Source of the DNA: Streptomyces asiaticus
Lineage (GTDB): Bacteria; Actinomycetota; Actinomycetes; Streptomycetales; Streptomycetaceae
Direction: 5' to 3'
DNA length: 64,000 bases
NCBI RefSeq assembly: GCF_018138715.1
Contig: NZ_JAGSHX010000006.1
Location: 5,456,001-5,520,000 of the forward strand
Shown: positions 34,503-43,557 of the stretch, piece after piece
Position numbering within the stretch: position 1 is the first letter of the stretch
Layout: the number at the start of each line of letters is the position of its first letter
Position numbers and translations under genes: made by a program
Notes under the pieces: generated by a model
Databases searched by the model: none
Told to the model about the DNA's origin: nothing
What the model saw: only the letters and a program-made list of their open reading frames with translations

Positions 34503-35269
34503 CGGGTCACTCCTTGGGCGTCGCGGGCCGTCCGGGCGGTCGGTTCAGTCCGCTCGTTCCGGTCGATCGGGTGGGTCGGTTCGGTCCGTCCGTTCCGTCC
34601 GTTCCGGTCGGTCCGGTCGGTCCGGTCGGTCCGGTCGGTCCGGTCGGTCCGGGCGGTCCGGGCGGTGCGGTCGGTCCGTGCCGTCCGTGCGGCATCGGCG
34701 GCGAGTGCGGTGCGCGCGGCCTCGAACCGCTCGCGGGTGCAGATGCTGAGGTAGGCGTCCTTCTCGGGTTTGGCGATCCGCTCGACGATCTCGAAGCCGA
34801 CGGCCGCGTTGAGCGCGTGCACCGCGTCATTGCGCACATCGGGCTCGACCACCACGCGCCGGACGGCCGGATCGGAGAAGCAGAACTCCATGACGGCGGT
34901 GATCACGGCGAGCGTGAAGCCGTGCACCGGGGTGTCGGTCGGCGCGCACAGGAAGTGCATGCCGACGTCGCCGGGCCGGGAGGGGTAGAGACCGGCGAGT
35001 TCCACCCGCGACGGGTCATAGCGCTCGGCCAGGAACGCCGGACGCCCCTCGTGCAGGCCGATGAACGCCTCATGGTGCGGATGCTCGTGGATCTTGCGGT
35101 ACTCGGCGGCGACCTCCGCCTCGTCCGCCTCCTGCATCATCCAGAACGACGCCTTGGGGTGGGTCACCCAGCCGTGCAGCAGCGCGGCGTCGGCCGCCGG
35201 GTCCAGGGCGCGCAGGGCGAAGGTGCCCAGGCGCGCGTCGGTGTGCTCGAAGAGCGGCGGGGATGTCAT
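34499..35269 (-). CDS. desC: GNAT acyltransferase for N-hydroxycadaverine, with repetitive tail
   Basis: A 256-aa protein. Residues 1-185 are a GNAT fold of the IucB/RhbD type ([20 protein letters not shown] near 30, [39 protein letters not shown]), which acylates N-hydroxycadaverine with succinyl- or acetyl-CoA. The remaining about 70 residues are an odd tail of Thr-Asp-Arg repeats coded by a 9-bp minisatellite (34603-34647). Usual family length is near 180-190, so the tail is an add-on. Both ends overlap neighbours by four bases. Confidence 0.93.
   Translation of the reverse strand: MTSPPLFEHTDARLGTFALRALDPAADAALLHGWVTHPKASFWMMQEADEAEVAAEYRKIHEHPHHEAFIGLHEGRPAFLAERYDPSRVELAGLYPSRPGDVGMHFLCAPTDTPVHGFTLAVITAVMEFCFSDPAVRRVVVEPDVRNDAVHALNAAVGFEIVERIAKPEKDAYLSICTRERFEAARTALAADAARTARTDRTARTARTDRTDRTDRTDRTDRNGRNGRTEPTHPIDRNERTEPTARTARDAQGVTR
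34603..34647. repeat. 9-bp minisatellite inside the desC 3' end
   Basis: Five perfect tandem copies of TCCGGTCGG, flanked on both sides by degenerate copies (34520-34690). On the coding strand each unit is one Asp-Arg-Thr tripeptide. Being a multiple of three, copy-number change keeps the frame open into the desD start. Confidence 0.9.
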
Positions 35270-36573
35270 GACACGGCTCCTTCCGGTGCGCCGAACTCCT
35301 GGAAGGCGATGGACTTCTCGACCGGATAGTGCTCCCGCCCCAGCAGCTCACGGATGATCCACGAGTTGCGGTACGGGCCCATGCCCAGGTCCGGGGAGGT
35401 CAGGCTGTGGGCGTGGGTGGCGCCGTTCTGGAGGAAGATGCCGCGCCCGGTGGTGTCGATGCTGTAGTTGCGGGCGACGTCGAAGCGGCCGTGGCGGTCC
35501 CAGCGGATGCGGTCGCGCACCGGGTCCAGGAAGGCGGGCACCTGGTAGCGGTAACCGGTGGCCAGGACGAGCCCCTGGGTGGTGAGCGAGAAGTCCCGCT
35601 CCTGCTCGGTGTGGCGCAGCCCGAGGGTGTACGTGGCGGACTGCTCGTCGTACGCCGCGTCGGTGAGCGCGGTGTTGGTCAGCAGCCGCGTGGGCACCGG
35701 GCCGCCCACGCTCTTCTGGTACAGGAGGTCGAAGATGCCGTTGATGAGGTCGGCGTCGATCCCCTTGAACAGGCCCTTCTGCTCGCCCTCCAGCCGGTAG
35801 CGGGTGTCCTCGGGGAGCGCGTGGAAGTAGTCCACGTACTCGGGCGAGGTCATCTCCAGGGTGAGTTTGGTGTACTCCAGCGGGAAGAAGCGCGGGGAGC
35901 GGGTCACCCAGTTCAGCCGGTAGCCGTGGGTGTCGATGTCGGCGAGCAGGTCCTGGTAGATCTCGGCCGCGCTCTGGCCGCTGCCGACGACGGTGATGGA
36001 CTCCTTGGCCTGGAGCGCCCGCTTGTTCTCCAGGTAGTCCGTGTTGTGCAGCAGATCGCCGCCCAGGCCCCGGCACACCTCGGGGAGGTACGGCGGGGTG
36101 CCGGTGCCCAGCACCAGATGGCGGGCGCGGTGGGTGGTGGTCTCGCCGCTCGCGGGGCGCAGGGCGCGCACCGTGTAGAGGCCGTCGGCCTCGTCGTACT
36201 CGACGCTCGTCACCTGGTGGCCGAAGCGGACGGACGGGAGCTTCGCGGCGGCCCAGCGGCAGTAGTCGTTGTACTCCGCGCGCAGCGGATAGAAGATCTC
36301 GCGGATGTAGAAGGAGTACAGCCGCCCCGATTCCTTGAGGTAGCTGAGGAAGGAGTACGGGGAGGTGGGGTCGGCCAGGGTCACCAGGTCGGCCATGAAC
36401 GGGGTCTGGAGGGTGACGCCGTCCAGCAGCATGCCCGGATGCCAGTCGAAGTCGGGCTTGCTCTCCAGGAACAGTCCGTCGAGTTCGTCGATCGGCTCGG
36501 TGAGGCAGGCAAGGCCCAGGTTGTAGGGGCCGAGCCCGACCGCGATGAAGTCGTGGGTGTGCGGGGTGGGCAC
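35266..36573 (-). CDS. desB: cadaverine/lysine N6-monooxygenase
   Basis: A 435-aa flavin N-monooxygenase (IucD/RhbE type). The GTG start at 36573 has GGAG six bases before it. Motifs: FAD site [13 protein letters not shown] near residue 12, substrate segment [20 protein letters not shown] near 45, NADPH site [16 protein letters not shown] near 185 and the [12 protein letters not shown] motif near 360. It hydroxylates the terminal amine of cadaverine before acylation by DesC. It lies 26 bases after desA and overlaps desC. Confidence 0.96.
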   Translation of the reverse strand: MPTPHTHDFIAVGLGPYNLGLACLTEPIDELDGLFLESKPDFDWHPGMLLDGVTLQTPFMADLVTLADPTSPYSFLSYLKESGRLYSFYIREIFYPLRAEYNDYCRWAAAKLPSVRFGHQVTSVEYDEADGLYTVRALRPASGETTTHRARHLVLGTGTPPYLPEVCRGLGGDLLHNTDYLENKRALQAKESITVVGSGQSAAEIYQDLLADIDTHGYRLNWVTRSPRFFPLEYTKLTLEMTSPEYVDYFHALPEDTRYRLEGEQKGLFKGIDADLINGIFDLLYQKSVGGPVPTRLLTNTALTDAAYDEQSATYTLGLRHTEQERDFSLTTQGLVLATGYRYQVPAFLDPVRDRIRWDRHGRFDVARNYSIDTTGRGIFLQNGATHAHSLTSPDLGMGPYRNSWIIRELLGREHYPVEKSIAFQEFGAPEGAVS

Positions 36574-36599
36574 GAGGGTCTCCGGCGGGGTGAAGGGGC

Positions 36600-38186
36600 T
36601 CAACTGGCGCGCGAGTGGCGGGGGCCGCTGAGCTCGGGCTCGATGTGGAGGGCCAGGTACTGACCGGCGTGTTCGGCCAGCAGGTCGAGGACATACGCGA
36701 TGTCGCTCAGCGAGGTCTCCGGGTTGAGCAGGGTGAACTTGAGGTGGTGACGGCCGTCGACGACGGTTCCGGCGACCACCGCCGCGCCGGAGGCGGCCAG
36801 CGCGTCCCGGGCGTGCAGATTGGCGCGGTCGACGAGGTCGGGGTCGCACGGCCCGTCGGACGGCGGTACGTAGCGGAAGACCAGCGTGGACAGCTGCGGC
36901 TCGGTGACCACCTCGTAGCGCGGATCGGTGTCCAGCAGGGCCCATGCCTCGGCGGCCCGCTCCACCACCTCGTCGAAGAGCGCCCCGACGGCGTCCGCGC
37001 CCATGATCCGCAGCGTCAGCCACAGTTTGAGCGCGTCGAAGCGGCGGGTGGTCTGGATGGACTTGTCCACCTGGTTGGGGATCAGGTTCCGGGCGCTGTG
37101 CTCGGGGTTGAGATAGTCCGCGTGGTACGTGGCGTGGCTGAGCGTGGCGCGGTCGCGGACCAGGACGGCGCTGGAGCTGACCGGCTGGAAGAAGGACTTG
37201 TGGTAGTCCACGGTCACCGAGTCGGCGCGCTCGATGCCGTCCAGGAGGTGGCGGCGGGTCGGGGAGACCAGCAGCCCGCAGCCGTACGCGGCGTCCACGT
37301 GCAGCCAGGTGCCGTGCCGGGCGCACAGCTCGGCGATCTCGGGCAGCGGGTCGATGGAGCCGAAGTCGGTGGTGCCCGCGGTGGCCACGACGGCCATGAC
37401 GATCAGGCCCTCGCGGCGGCAGCGGTCCAGCTCATGGGCGAGGGAGACGGTCCGCATCCGGCGGTCCTGGTCGCAGGGGACCGGGATGACGGCCTCGTAG
37501 CCGAGCCCGAGGATGGCGGCGGCCTTCTGGATGGAGAAGTGGCTGACCTGGGAGGTGAGGATGCGCAGCCGGGGCAGGATCGCGGATTTCGCGATCGTCT
37601 CACCGGCGGCGGTGGCCTCCTTCTCGACCAGGGTGCACGCCTCGTCGCGGGCGAGCAGCATCGCCTGGAGGTTGGACTGGGTGCCGCCGCTGGTGAAGAT
37701 GCCGTCCGCGGCCTCGCCGAGGCCGATGCGCTCCGCGGTCCAGTCGATCAGCCGGCGCTCGATCAGGGTGCCGCCGGCGCTCTGGTCCCAGGTGTCGAGG
37801 GAGGAGTTGACGGCGGAGAGGACGGCCTCGCCCAGCAGTGCGGGGATCACCACGGGGCAGTTGAGATGGGCCAGGTAGCGCGGGTGGTGGAAGTAGACGG
37901 TGTCCCTGAGGTAGACGCTCTCCAGCTCCTTGAGCGCGGCGTCCGGATCGCCGAGCGGGCGCTCCAGGTCGATTCCGGAGATCTCGGGGGCGAGCTCGGC
38001 GGGGGTGATGCCGGTGAAGGGGCGCTCGGCGCGGGCGACGGTGGCGGCCACCAGGCCGACGCCGTCGGTCACGGAGCGCCGATAGCGTTCCGCCGTACGG
38101 CCGTTGAAGAGGTGGGCCCTGCCATCCGCCGCCCCGGGTATCGGCTCCGGCGACGGGTCCTCAGCGGTCTGCGCGAGGAAACTCAC
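36600..38186 (-). CDS. desA: PLP-dependent lysine decarboxylase
   Basis: A 528-aa group II decarboxylase making cadaverine from lysine, the first step of desferrioxamine synthesis. A GTG at 38186 with AAGGGA upstream gives the start. Visible: [20 protein letters not shown] near residue 165, [17 protein letters not shown] near 300 and the PLP-lysine segment [17 protein letters not shown] with Lys330. No iron box is visible in the 290 bases before it (38187-38478, no gene), so it is probably read through from the upstream genes. Confidence 0.95.
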   Translation of the reverse strand: MSFLAQTAEDPSPEPIPGAADGRAHLFNGRTAERYRRSVTDGVGLVAATVARAERPFTGITPAELAPEISGIDLERPLGDPDAALKELESVYLRDTVYFHHPRYLAHLNCPVVIPALLGEAVLSAVNSSLDTWDQSAGGTLIERRLIDWTAERIGLGEAADGIFTSGGTQSNLQAMLLARDEACTLVEKEATAAGETIAKSAILPRLRILTSQVSHFSIQKAAAILGLGYEAVIPVPCDQDRRMRTVSLAHELDRCRREGLIVMAVVATAGTTDFGSIDPLPEIAELCARHGTWLHVDAAYGCGLLVSPTRRHLLDGIERADSVTVDYHKSFFQPVSSSAVLVRDRATLSHATYHADYLNPEHSARNLIPNQVDKSIQTTRRFDALKLWLTLRIMGADAVGALFDEVVERAAEAWALLDTDPRYEVVTEPQLSTLVFRYVPPSDGPCDPDLVDRANLHARDALAASGAAVVAGTVVDGRHHLKFTLLNPETSLSDIAYVLDLLAEHAGQYLALHIEPELSGPRHSRAS

Positions 38187-38478
38187 GGTCTGTCCCTTCT
38201 GGAAACGAGCATGCGGGCGTGCGGACGGCGCCGGCATGCGGCTGGGTGGGGGAGGGGGCGGCCTGCGGCCTGACGGCCCGGTGGGCTGACGGCCTGGTGG
38301 GCATGCGGGGGCGCTGGACGTGGCGGCAGGGCGCGCGGGGGCGCGCCGAGCGGTCGGCCGCCGGCGTCCAGCGGTCGGCCCTCTGCGGTCCTTTGGAGGG
38401 ATTCGGTGAGAGGGATTCAGTTGTGCGCCGCGGGGGTGGATTCAGCTGGGGGGCTGGGGAGCGGCTCCGGCGACGGGG

Positions 38479-39366
38479 TCAGTCGTCGGTCGCGGGGCCG
38501 GCGCCCGACACGGCCTCCTCGACGAGCTGCTCCTCACAGGCGCCCAGGCGCCAGTAGCCGGTGAAGGTGACGGCCTTGCGGTCGAAGCCGCGCTCGCGCA
38601 CCAGGTGGCGGCGCAGCGCCCTGACCGTTCCGGCCTCGCCCGCGATCCAGGCGTACGGCGTGCCGTAGGGCAGCTCGGCGGCGCCCACCGCGTTCAGCAG
38701 CAGGGCGGAGCGCGGGGTGCCGGGGGCGATGGCGTCCCGGACCAGCCAGGTGATCTCGGCCCTCGCCTCGGTGCGCAGCTCCTGGATGTCCTCGGCGTGC
38801 TGGACCTCGAGCCACACCTTGACGGGGAAGTCGGCGGGCAGCCATTCGAGGATGCCCGCGATGGCGGGCAGCGCGGTCTCGTCGCCGGTGATCAGCACCC
38901 AGTCGGTCCTGGACGGCGGCCGGAAGTCCACCCCGCCGTTGTCCTCCACCACCGGGCCCAGCAGGGTGACGCGGTCGCCTGCCTCGGCGCGCGCGGCCCA
39001 GCGGGCGGCCGGGCCGCTGTCGTGGTGGAGCGCGAAGTCCACGTCGATCTCATCGGGGTCGCGGCGCTGTTGGCGCACCGTGTACGAGCGCATGATGCCG
39101 CGCTCGGCCGGATCCATCGCCCGCCAGGTGGTGAACCAGCCATCCCCGGCCTCGACCGGCACCACCGGGGCGGTCTGGCCGGGGTGCGGCAGGAAGAGTT
39201 TGAAGCGCTGGTCGCGGCCTCCGCTGATGAAGTCCTTCAGACAGGCGCCGCCGAAGGTGATCCGCGCCATGGACGGTCCGAGCGCGCGGGTCCGCACGAC
39301 CCGCGCGTCGAAGAACCGGAACGGGACGGCGGTGGTGGGGGCGGTTTTGGTGGCTGCGGTGGTCAT
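38479..39366 (-). CDS. siderophore-interacting protein (ferric-siderophore reductase)
   Basis: A 295-aa flavin reductase of the SIP/ViuB family. The FAD-binding motif is MRSYTVRQ near residue 92, followed by DVDFALHHDSGPAARWA, and the C-terminal SIP domain has LITGDETALPAIAGIL near 160 and WIAGEAGTVRALRRHL near 245. It releases iron from ferrioxamine in the cytoplasm by reduction with NAD(P)H. It sits between the binding lipoprotein and desA, 61 bases from the former, and fits uptake linked to synthesis. Confidence 0.93.
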   Translation of the reverse strand: MTTAATKTAPTTAVPFRFFDARVVRTRALGPSMARITFGGACLKDFISGGRDQRFKLFLPHPGQTAPVVPVEAGDGWFTTWRAMDPAERGIMRSYTVRQQRRDPDEIDVDFALHHDSGPAARWAARAEAGDRVTLLGPVVEDNGGVDFRPPSRTDWVLITGDETALPAIAGILEWLPADFPVKVWLEVQHAEDIQELRTEARAEITWLVRDAIAPGTPRSALLLNAVGAAELPYGTPYAWIAGEAGTVRALRRHLVRERGFDRKAVTFTGYWRLGACEEQLVEEAVSGAGPATDD

Positions 39367-39427
39367 GGGAGGGGGGTCTTCCCTTCGCTTGCCGTGGGGA
39401 GGCCGGGGCCAGCCGGTCGACTGACCG

Positions 39428-40453
39428 TCAGCTGACCTTCTTCGCGTCCTGGATGGCCTTGGTGAGGGATTCGACGAGCGGGGCGGCGCCTGCGTACGAG
39501 AAGCGCGGCTCGCTGCTCCAGGGGGCGATCTGACCGGCCTTGACCGCGGCCAGCTTGGACCAGGTCGGCTTGGAGGTCAGGGCCCCCGGCTGGAGGGTCG
39601 CGGTGCGGTTGTCGAGGAAGAGCACATCAGCGTCGTACTTGTCGGCGTTCTCCCAGCTGAGGCTCTCGAAGTAGCCGCCCTTGTCGGGCTTTTCGGGGAC
39701 GACGAAGTCGACGCCGAGCTCGCTGAAGTAGATCAGGTCGGCATTGATCTTCGGGTTGGAGACATAGAAGAGATCGGCGCTGGCGGAGCAGGCCATGACC
39801 TTGATCTTGTGCGATTTGACGGTTTTGCGCAGGGTCTCGGTGGCCTTCTCGAACCGCGCCTTGGCGTCGGTGACCTTCTTGGCCTTCAGGTCGGCGCCGA
39901 GCGCCTCGGCCAGCGCGGCGTAGCGCTTGATGGGCTCGAGCATGGAGATCCGGCCGGTGGCGATGGCGGCGCTGGGGGCCAGCTGGAGGATCTTCTTCTT
40001 GCTGTCGTCCGGGAGGTAGAAGAGCGCGCCCGGGTCGTACATGTTGGTGATCAGCAGATCGGGGCTGAGCGAGGCGTACTTCTCGACGTTGAACTGGCCC
40101 CAGGTGTTGCCCAGGGACGTGGCCTGGTCGACGGGGAAGTCGCCCGCCTGGACGTCCGGCTTGCCGTTCTTCAGCGTGGTCGGGCCGAAGACGCCCGTGA
40201 TCTGCTTCTCGATGCCGAAGTCGTAGAGCGCGGCCGCCGCGGCGATGTAGGCCACGATGTGCTGCGGCCGGCTGTCGAGGCTGATCTTCTTCTTGCGGTC
40301 ATCGGTGAACGACCAGGAGCCGCCGCCGTCGTCACCGCCGGAGCCCGAACCGCCGTTGTCCCCGCAGGCGGTGACCAGGGCTCCGAGCCCGAGGGCGCCG
40401 CCCGCGGTGAGCAGACCGCGGCGGGAGAGGGGGAGTGCTCTGGCCTGGCGCAT
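39428..40453 (-). CDS. desE: ferric-siderophore-binding lipoprotein (FecB/FhuD type)
   Basis: A 341-aa ABC substrate-binding protein. The chosen ATG opens a Tat-type lipoprotein signal: SRRGLLTAGGALGLGALVTAC, with Cys as lipid site near residue 30. The body has PQHIVAYIAAAAALYDFGIE, SPDLLITNMYDPGALFY and the C-terminal AGAAPLVESLTKAI typical of the iron-siderophore class III binding proteins. An upstream ATG at 40492 is possible but would precede the signal. It likely binds ferrioxamines; the position before sip and desABCD matches the desE arrangement known in Streptomyces. The permease and ATPase are not in the window. Confidence 0.88.
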   Translation of the reverse strand: MRQARALPLSRRGLLTAGGALGLGALVTACGDNGGSGSGGDDGGGSWSFTDDRKKKISLDSRPQHIVAYIAAAAALYDFGIEKQITGVFGPTTLKNGKPDVQAGDFPVDQATSLGNTWGQFNVEKYASLSPDLLITNMYDPGALFYLPDDSKKKILQLAPSAAIATGRISMLEPIKRYAALAEALGADLKAKKVTDAKARFEKATETLRKTVKSHKIKVMACSASADLFYVSNPKINADLIYFSELGVDFVVPEKPDKGGYFESLSWENADKYDADVLFLDNRTATLQPGALTSKPTWSKLAAVKAGQIAPWSSEPRFSYAGAAPLVESLTKAIQDAKKVS

Positions 40454-40515
40454 GAAGGTGCTCTCTCTCGATGCATACGGGGGCATGGTCACGGGACGGC
40501 AACCCGAGGACGTAG

Positions 40516-40534
40516 TTAGGTTAGCCTAACCAAC
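40516..40534. promoter_or_regulatory. iron box (DmdR/IdeR operator)
   Basis: TTAGGTTAGCCTAACCAAC, with the palindromic core GGTTAG-C-CTAACC at 40519-40531. This matches the 19-bp iron box of actinomycete DtxR-type repressors. It lies about 60 bases before the lipoprotein start and is the only iron box I found, so it probably governs all six downstream genes. Confidence 0.9.
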
Positions 40535-40604
40535 CTGTTTGTCCAGTGGGTGGGGTCGTTCCGGACCTCACATCGAGGGGCTCATACGGCCGTTCAGGGC
40601 GGAT

Positions 40605-41603
40605 TCACAGGTCCAGCACCAATCGCGGGCCACGGCAGCGTGAGACACAGATCATCATCGTCTCGCCCGAGGCCCGCTCCTCGTCGGTGAGCACGGAGTC
40701 GTGGTGGTCCACCTCCCCCTCGACGACGTCCGTCTCACACGTCCCACAGGTGCCCTCTTCGCAGGAGTACAAAACCGGTACCCCCGCCGCCTCGACCGTG
40801 CGCAGCACGCTGCGCTCCGGCTCCACGGTGAGCGTCAGACCCGAGCGGGTGAGCACCAACTCGAAGGCCCGGGTGCCCGATTCGGCGCCCGCGTCGTGCG
40901 TACGGGGCTGGAAGCGCTCGGTGTGCAGGGACCCCTCGGGCCAGTCGCGGCACGCCTCCTCGGCGGCCTGGAGCAGTGGTTCGGGGCCGCAGCAGTAGAC
41001 CAGGGTGCCGGGACCGGCCGGGGCGGTGGGGTGCGGCGCGGTGGGGTGCGGCGCGGTGAGGTACGGCGCGAGGTCGAGCAGCCCCTCCTCGTCCTGCGGC
41101 ACCAGGCGCACCTTGTCGCCGTAGGCGGCGGCGAGCTCGTCCGCGAAGGCCATCGAGGCACGGGTGCGCCCGCCGTAGAGCAGCCGCCAGTCGGCGCCCG
41201 CGGCCTCGGCGGCGGCCGTCATGGGGAGGAGGGGGGTGATGCCGATGCCGCCCGCGATGAACAGATAGCGGGCCGCCGGGCGCAGCGCGAAGTGGTTGCG
41301 CGGCCCGCGCACCCGCACCGTGCCGCCCTCGGTGAGGGTGTCGTGCACCCGGGCGGAGCCGCCGCGCCCGGCGGGGGCGCGGAGCACCGCGATCCGCCAG
41401 GAGGCGCGGTCGGCGGGGTCGCCGCACAGCGAGTACTGCCGGATCCGGCCCGCGTCGAGGACGAGGTCGAGATGGGCGCCGGGCTCCCAGGCGGGGAGGT
41501 CACGGCCCGCCGGATGGCGCAGCGTCAGCGCCACCACGTCCGAGGCCACCTCCTCCCTGCGGGCCACCAGCAGGGTGTCCTCGTACTCGCCGCCGGGGTT
41601 CAT
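40605..41603 (-). CDS. PDR/VanB-type oxidoreductase (FMN, [2Fe-2S])
   Basis: A 332-aa reductase. AAGGAG eight bases before the ATG at 41603 decides the start. Order: flavin domain with IRQYSLCGDP near residue 54, NAD domain with FIAGGIGITPLLPM near 115 and LVYCCGPEPLLQAAEE near 205, and a C-terminal plant-type ferredoxin with YSCEEGTCGTCETDV near 285 and a distal Cys (ICVSRC). It passes electrons from NAD(P)H to a partner oxygenase, here surely the Rieske protein two genes upstream. A TAPHPTAPHPTAP repeat marks a linker. Confidence 0.92.
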   Translation of the reverse strand: MNPGGEYEDTLLVARREEVASDVVALTLRHPAGRDLPAWEPGAHLDLVLDAGRIRQYSLCGDPADRASWRIAVLRAPAGRGGSARVHDTLTEGGTVRVRGPRNHFALRPAARYLFIAGGIGITPLLPMTAAAEAAGADWRLLYGGRTRASMAFADELAAAYGDKVRLVPQDEEGLLDLAPYLTAPHPTAPHPTAPAGPGTLVYCCGPEPLLQAAEEACRDWPEGSLHTERFQPRTHDAGAESGTRAFELVLTRSGLTLTVEPERSVLRTVEAAGVPVLYSCEEGTCGTCETDVVEGEVDHHDSVLTDEERASGETMMICVSRCRGPRLVLDL

Positions 41604-41809
41604 GAACGGGGCTCCTTCCGGTGGCCGTTGGGCAGGTGCTCGGAGGGATCGACGGGGTGGTGCCCGGTGGGGTGGGCGAGCATCCACTGCCACAGCTCGA
41701 CCGGGTCCTCCGCGGTGCGCTCGGCGCCGCAGTGGCAGACCCCGTGCAGCACATCGGTGCCGGGCAGCCAGTCGATCCGGTACACCTCCGCCGTGGGCGT
41801 GCCCTTCAC
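41600..41809 (-). CDS. small protein between Rieske oxygenase and its reductase
   Basis: A 69-aa frame from GTG 41809. Its start overlaps the oxygenase stop (GTGA) and its stop overlaps the reductase start (ATGA), so it is translationally coupled on both sides. The sequence has VYRIDWLPGTDVLHGVCHCG and DPVELWQWMLAHPTGH, with a C-x-C pair that could hold metal. I do not recognise the family; a role in assembly or regulation of the oxygenase is a guess from position. Confidence 0.75.
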   Translation of the reverse strand: MKGTPTAEVYRIDWLPGTDVLHGVCHCGAERTAEDPVELWQWMLAHPTGHHPVDPSEHLPNGHRKEPRS

Positions 41810-42867
41810 GGGGACGCCACCACGGGCGCGGTCTTCTCCCCTTCGGCGGCGAGGCGGGCGAGGATGCGGCGCGCGGCCAGTCCGCCGGTGTCGATGTTGA
41901 TGCTGAGCTCCTGATAGCCCGCGCGCTCGGCGTCCAGCGCCTTCTGGAGCACGTTCAGCGCCGCCACGTCCTGGAGCACCACGGTCCGGTTGAGGTCGTG
42001 GAGGAAGGTGGAGACCTCCTCGTCGTCCTGCGCGAAGTCCCGTGAGACGGCCCAGAAGTCGTACACATGGCGGTCGGTGGACGGGGTGATGGCGTAGGTG
42101 ATCTCCACATGGAAGGCGTGGGGATCGGAGCCGTCCGGTTCCGGCAGCACTCCCACCGGGGCGATCCGGCTGTGCAGGAGATACAGACAGGGCGCGTGGT
42201 ACTCGATGTCCTGCCAGCGGGTGATGCGGCCCTCGATGCCGGTGGAGCGGGCGTAGAAGGGCGGGCACTCGGCGTCGTCCATGTGGCGGCTGACCCGGAC
42301 GACGCCCGCGCCCTCGTCGACCTCCGTGGTGATCGGGGTCTCGGCGACCTCGGGGGTGCCGATGTAGCCGCCGTGCAGATACGTCTCGTGGGAGAGGTCC
42401 AGCAGATTGTCCACGAGCAGGCCGTAGTCGGCGTCGATCGGCTCCATGCCGCCGACCGTCGTCCAGCGCGGATCGGCCAGCCAGGGGGCGCGCGGCACCG
42501 CGCCGGGGTCGGCGAGCGCCGGATCCCCGATCCACACCCACACCAGCGAGTCCCGCTCGACGACGGGGTAGGAGCGGACCCGGGCGGTGCGCGGGACGCG
42601 CTTCTGGCCCGGTACGAACACACAGGTGCCGCCGGTGTCGTAGGTGAAGCCGTGGTAGCCGCAGACGACCGTGTCGCCGTCGAGACGGCCGGCGGTGAGC
42701 GGATAGCGGCGGTGCACACAGCGGTCGGCGAGCGCGATGACCTTGTCGTCGGACTCGGCGCGGTAGAAGGCGATGGGTTCGTCGAGGATGGTGCGCCCCA
42801 GCAGCTCGCGGCCGATTTCGCGGCCGTAGGCGGCGACGTACCACTGGTTTTTCGCGAAGGCGGTCAT
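41806..42867 (-). CDS. Rieske non-heme iron aromatic oxygenase (VanA-like)
   Basis: A 353-aa oxygenase alpha subunit. The Rieske centre is CVHRRYPLTAGRLDGDTVVC with GYH following (C-x-H-x17-C-x2-H, about residues 49-72). The mononuclear iron site is DNLLDLSHETYLHGG near 152. Length and sequence resemble vanillate O-demethylase oxygenase and related O-demethylases. The substrate is unproven. No strong ribosome site is seen; an in-frame GTG at 42894 would add nine residues. It is followed by the coupled 69-aa protein and the reductase, forming a two-component system. Confidence 0.9.
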   Translation of the reverse strand: MTAFAKNQWYVAAYGREIGRELLGRTILDEPIAFYRAESDDKVIALADRCVHRRYPLTAGRLDGDTVVCGYHGFTYDTGGTCVFVPGQKRVPRTARVRSYPVVERDSLVWVWIGDPALADPGAVPRAPWLADPRWTTVGGMEPIDADYGLLVDNLLDLSHETYLHGGYIGTPEVAETPITTEVDEGAGVVRVSRHMDDAECPPFYARSTGIEGRITRWQDIEYHAPCLYLLHSRIAPVGVLPEPDGSDPHAFHVEITYAITPSTDRHVYDFWAVSRDFAQDDEEVSTFLHDLNRTVVLQDVAALNVLQKALDAERAGYQELSINIDTGGLAARRILARLAAEGEKTAPVVASP

Positions 42868-42905
42868 GCGTGCCAGCGTGGTGACGCCCGTCACGCACGG
42901 GCAAC

Positions 42906-42930
42906 GGCCCTTCCACTGAGTGGAAGGGCC
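42906..42930 (-). terminator. strong hairpin before the Rieske operon
   Basis: GGCCCTTCCACT and AGTGGAAGGGCC form a perfect dyad around one base. It lies 38 bases past the stop of the upstream small membrane gene and separates that transcript from the Rieske genes. Confidence 0.7.
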
Positions 42931-42967
42931 GCGCGGGGAGGTGTGCCGCGGTGGACCGCCGGGCGGG

Positions 42968-43246
42968 TCAGCCGCCGAACTGCCAGAAGACGGAGTGATT
43001 CACCGTCAGCAGGACGATCAGCAGGACCACATCGGCGATGCCGAGGGTGAGTCCGAGCAGCGCCCGGCCCCTGCGGCGGGTGTTCCGGGCGATCGCGAGC
43101 GTCCCCAGGACGATCGCGCAGGGCCCGAAGACCGCGTTGAACAGCAGCAGACCGATCAGACCGAGCACGAAGGAGGCGACGGCCATGCCGTCGGCGTCCT
43201 GGCGCGCCCGGACCGGTGAGGTGCGGGACGGTGCGGTGAGTGCCAT
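42968..43246 (-). CDS. DUF4190-type small membrane protein
   Basis: A 92-aa protein with two hydrophobic helices (GMAVASFVLGLIGLLLFNAV and LLGLTLGIADVVLLIVLLTV) separated by a basic loop (RNTRRRG). The pattern A-[IV]-x-S-x-x-L-G-L-I-G then G-R-x-L-x-x-x-G-x-x-L-G matches DUF4190 proteins of Gram-positive bacteria, of unknown function. It follows another small membrane protein gene five bases upstream and probably shares its transcript. Confidence 0.8.
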   Translation of the reverse strand: MALTAPSRTSPVRARQDADGMAVASFVLGLIGLLLFNAVFGPCAIVLGTLAIARNTRRRGRALLGLTLGIADVVLLIVLLTVNHSVFWQFGG

Positions 43247-43251
43247 GGGTC

Positions 43252-43407
43252 TCAGCTCCCCTTGTGCCCGGTGCGTTCGCGGATGAAGAAGATCAGCAGC
43301 CAGGCGCCGATGGCGCCCGCGGCGGCGAGGAACAGGGGGAGCGGAGTGTGCGCCGCCGCCCCCAGAAGAACCCCCATCAGGGCGAGTGCCGCGACGATGA
43401 AGAGCAT
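43252..43407 (-). CDS. 51-aa membrane protein
   Basis: Starting at ATG 43407 (GAGG six bases before), the protein is two hydrophobic helices, MLFIVAALALMGVLLGAAAH and PLFLAAAGAIGAWLLIFFIR, with a basic C-terminus RERTGHKGS. Longer in-frame starts reach back into the operator region and are rejected. It is divergent from a TetR gene with two dyads between them, so it is a likely target of that regulator. Function unknown. Confidence 0.75.
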   Translation of the reverse strand: MLFIVAALALMGVLLGAAAHTPLPLFLAAAGAIGAWLLIFFIRERTGHKGS

Positions 43408-43466
43408 GTGTGCCTCTCTCGAAGTGACGATCCGGATGCGGTTGGCGTGCGGATGGTAATTGTTCG

Positions 43467-43494
43467 GTGAACAGTTGGAATCACAACTGTTCAC
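43467..43494. promoter_or_regulatory. inverted repeat GTGAACAGTTG-N6-CAACTGTTCAC
   Basis: A perfect 11-bp inverted repeat between the small membrane genes and the divergent TetR gene. Its half-sites share GTGAACAG with the second dyad 36 bases away. Confidence 0.8.
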
Positions 43495-43529
43495 TGAGTT
43501 CTAGAGTACCCCGCCGAACCCTGGAAAAA

Positions 43530-43553
43530 TTCAGCGAACGGCTGTTTACTGAA
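43530..43553. promoter_or_regulatory. FabR-like dyad TTCAG-N14-CTGAA at the TetR start
   Basis: TTCAG-CG-AAC-GGCT-GTT-TA-CTGAA is symmetric except for the CG/TA pair and ends four bases before the TetR ATG. The core AGCGAAC...GTTTACT is close to the FabR-type operator pattern. A bound repressor here would block the TetR gene itself. Confidence 0.65.
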
Positions 43554-43557
43554 TGAT

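Noticed and set aside
34520..34690. CRISPR-like repeat
   Set aside because: Units are 9 bp, contiguous and inside a coding frame; no spacers. No CRISPR array was seen anywhere in the window.
32625..34754. 709-aa frame opposite desD and desC
   Set aside because: Shadow coding; composition is Val/Gly/Glu-rich and ends in the minisatellite read in the wrong sense.
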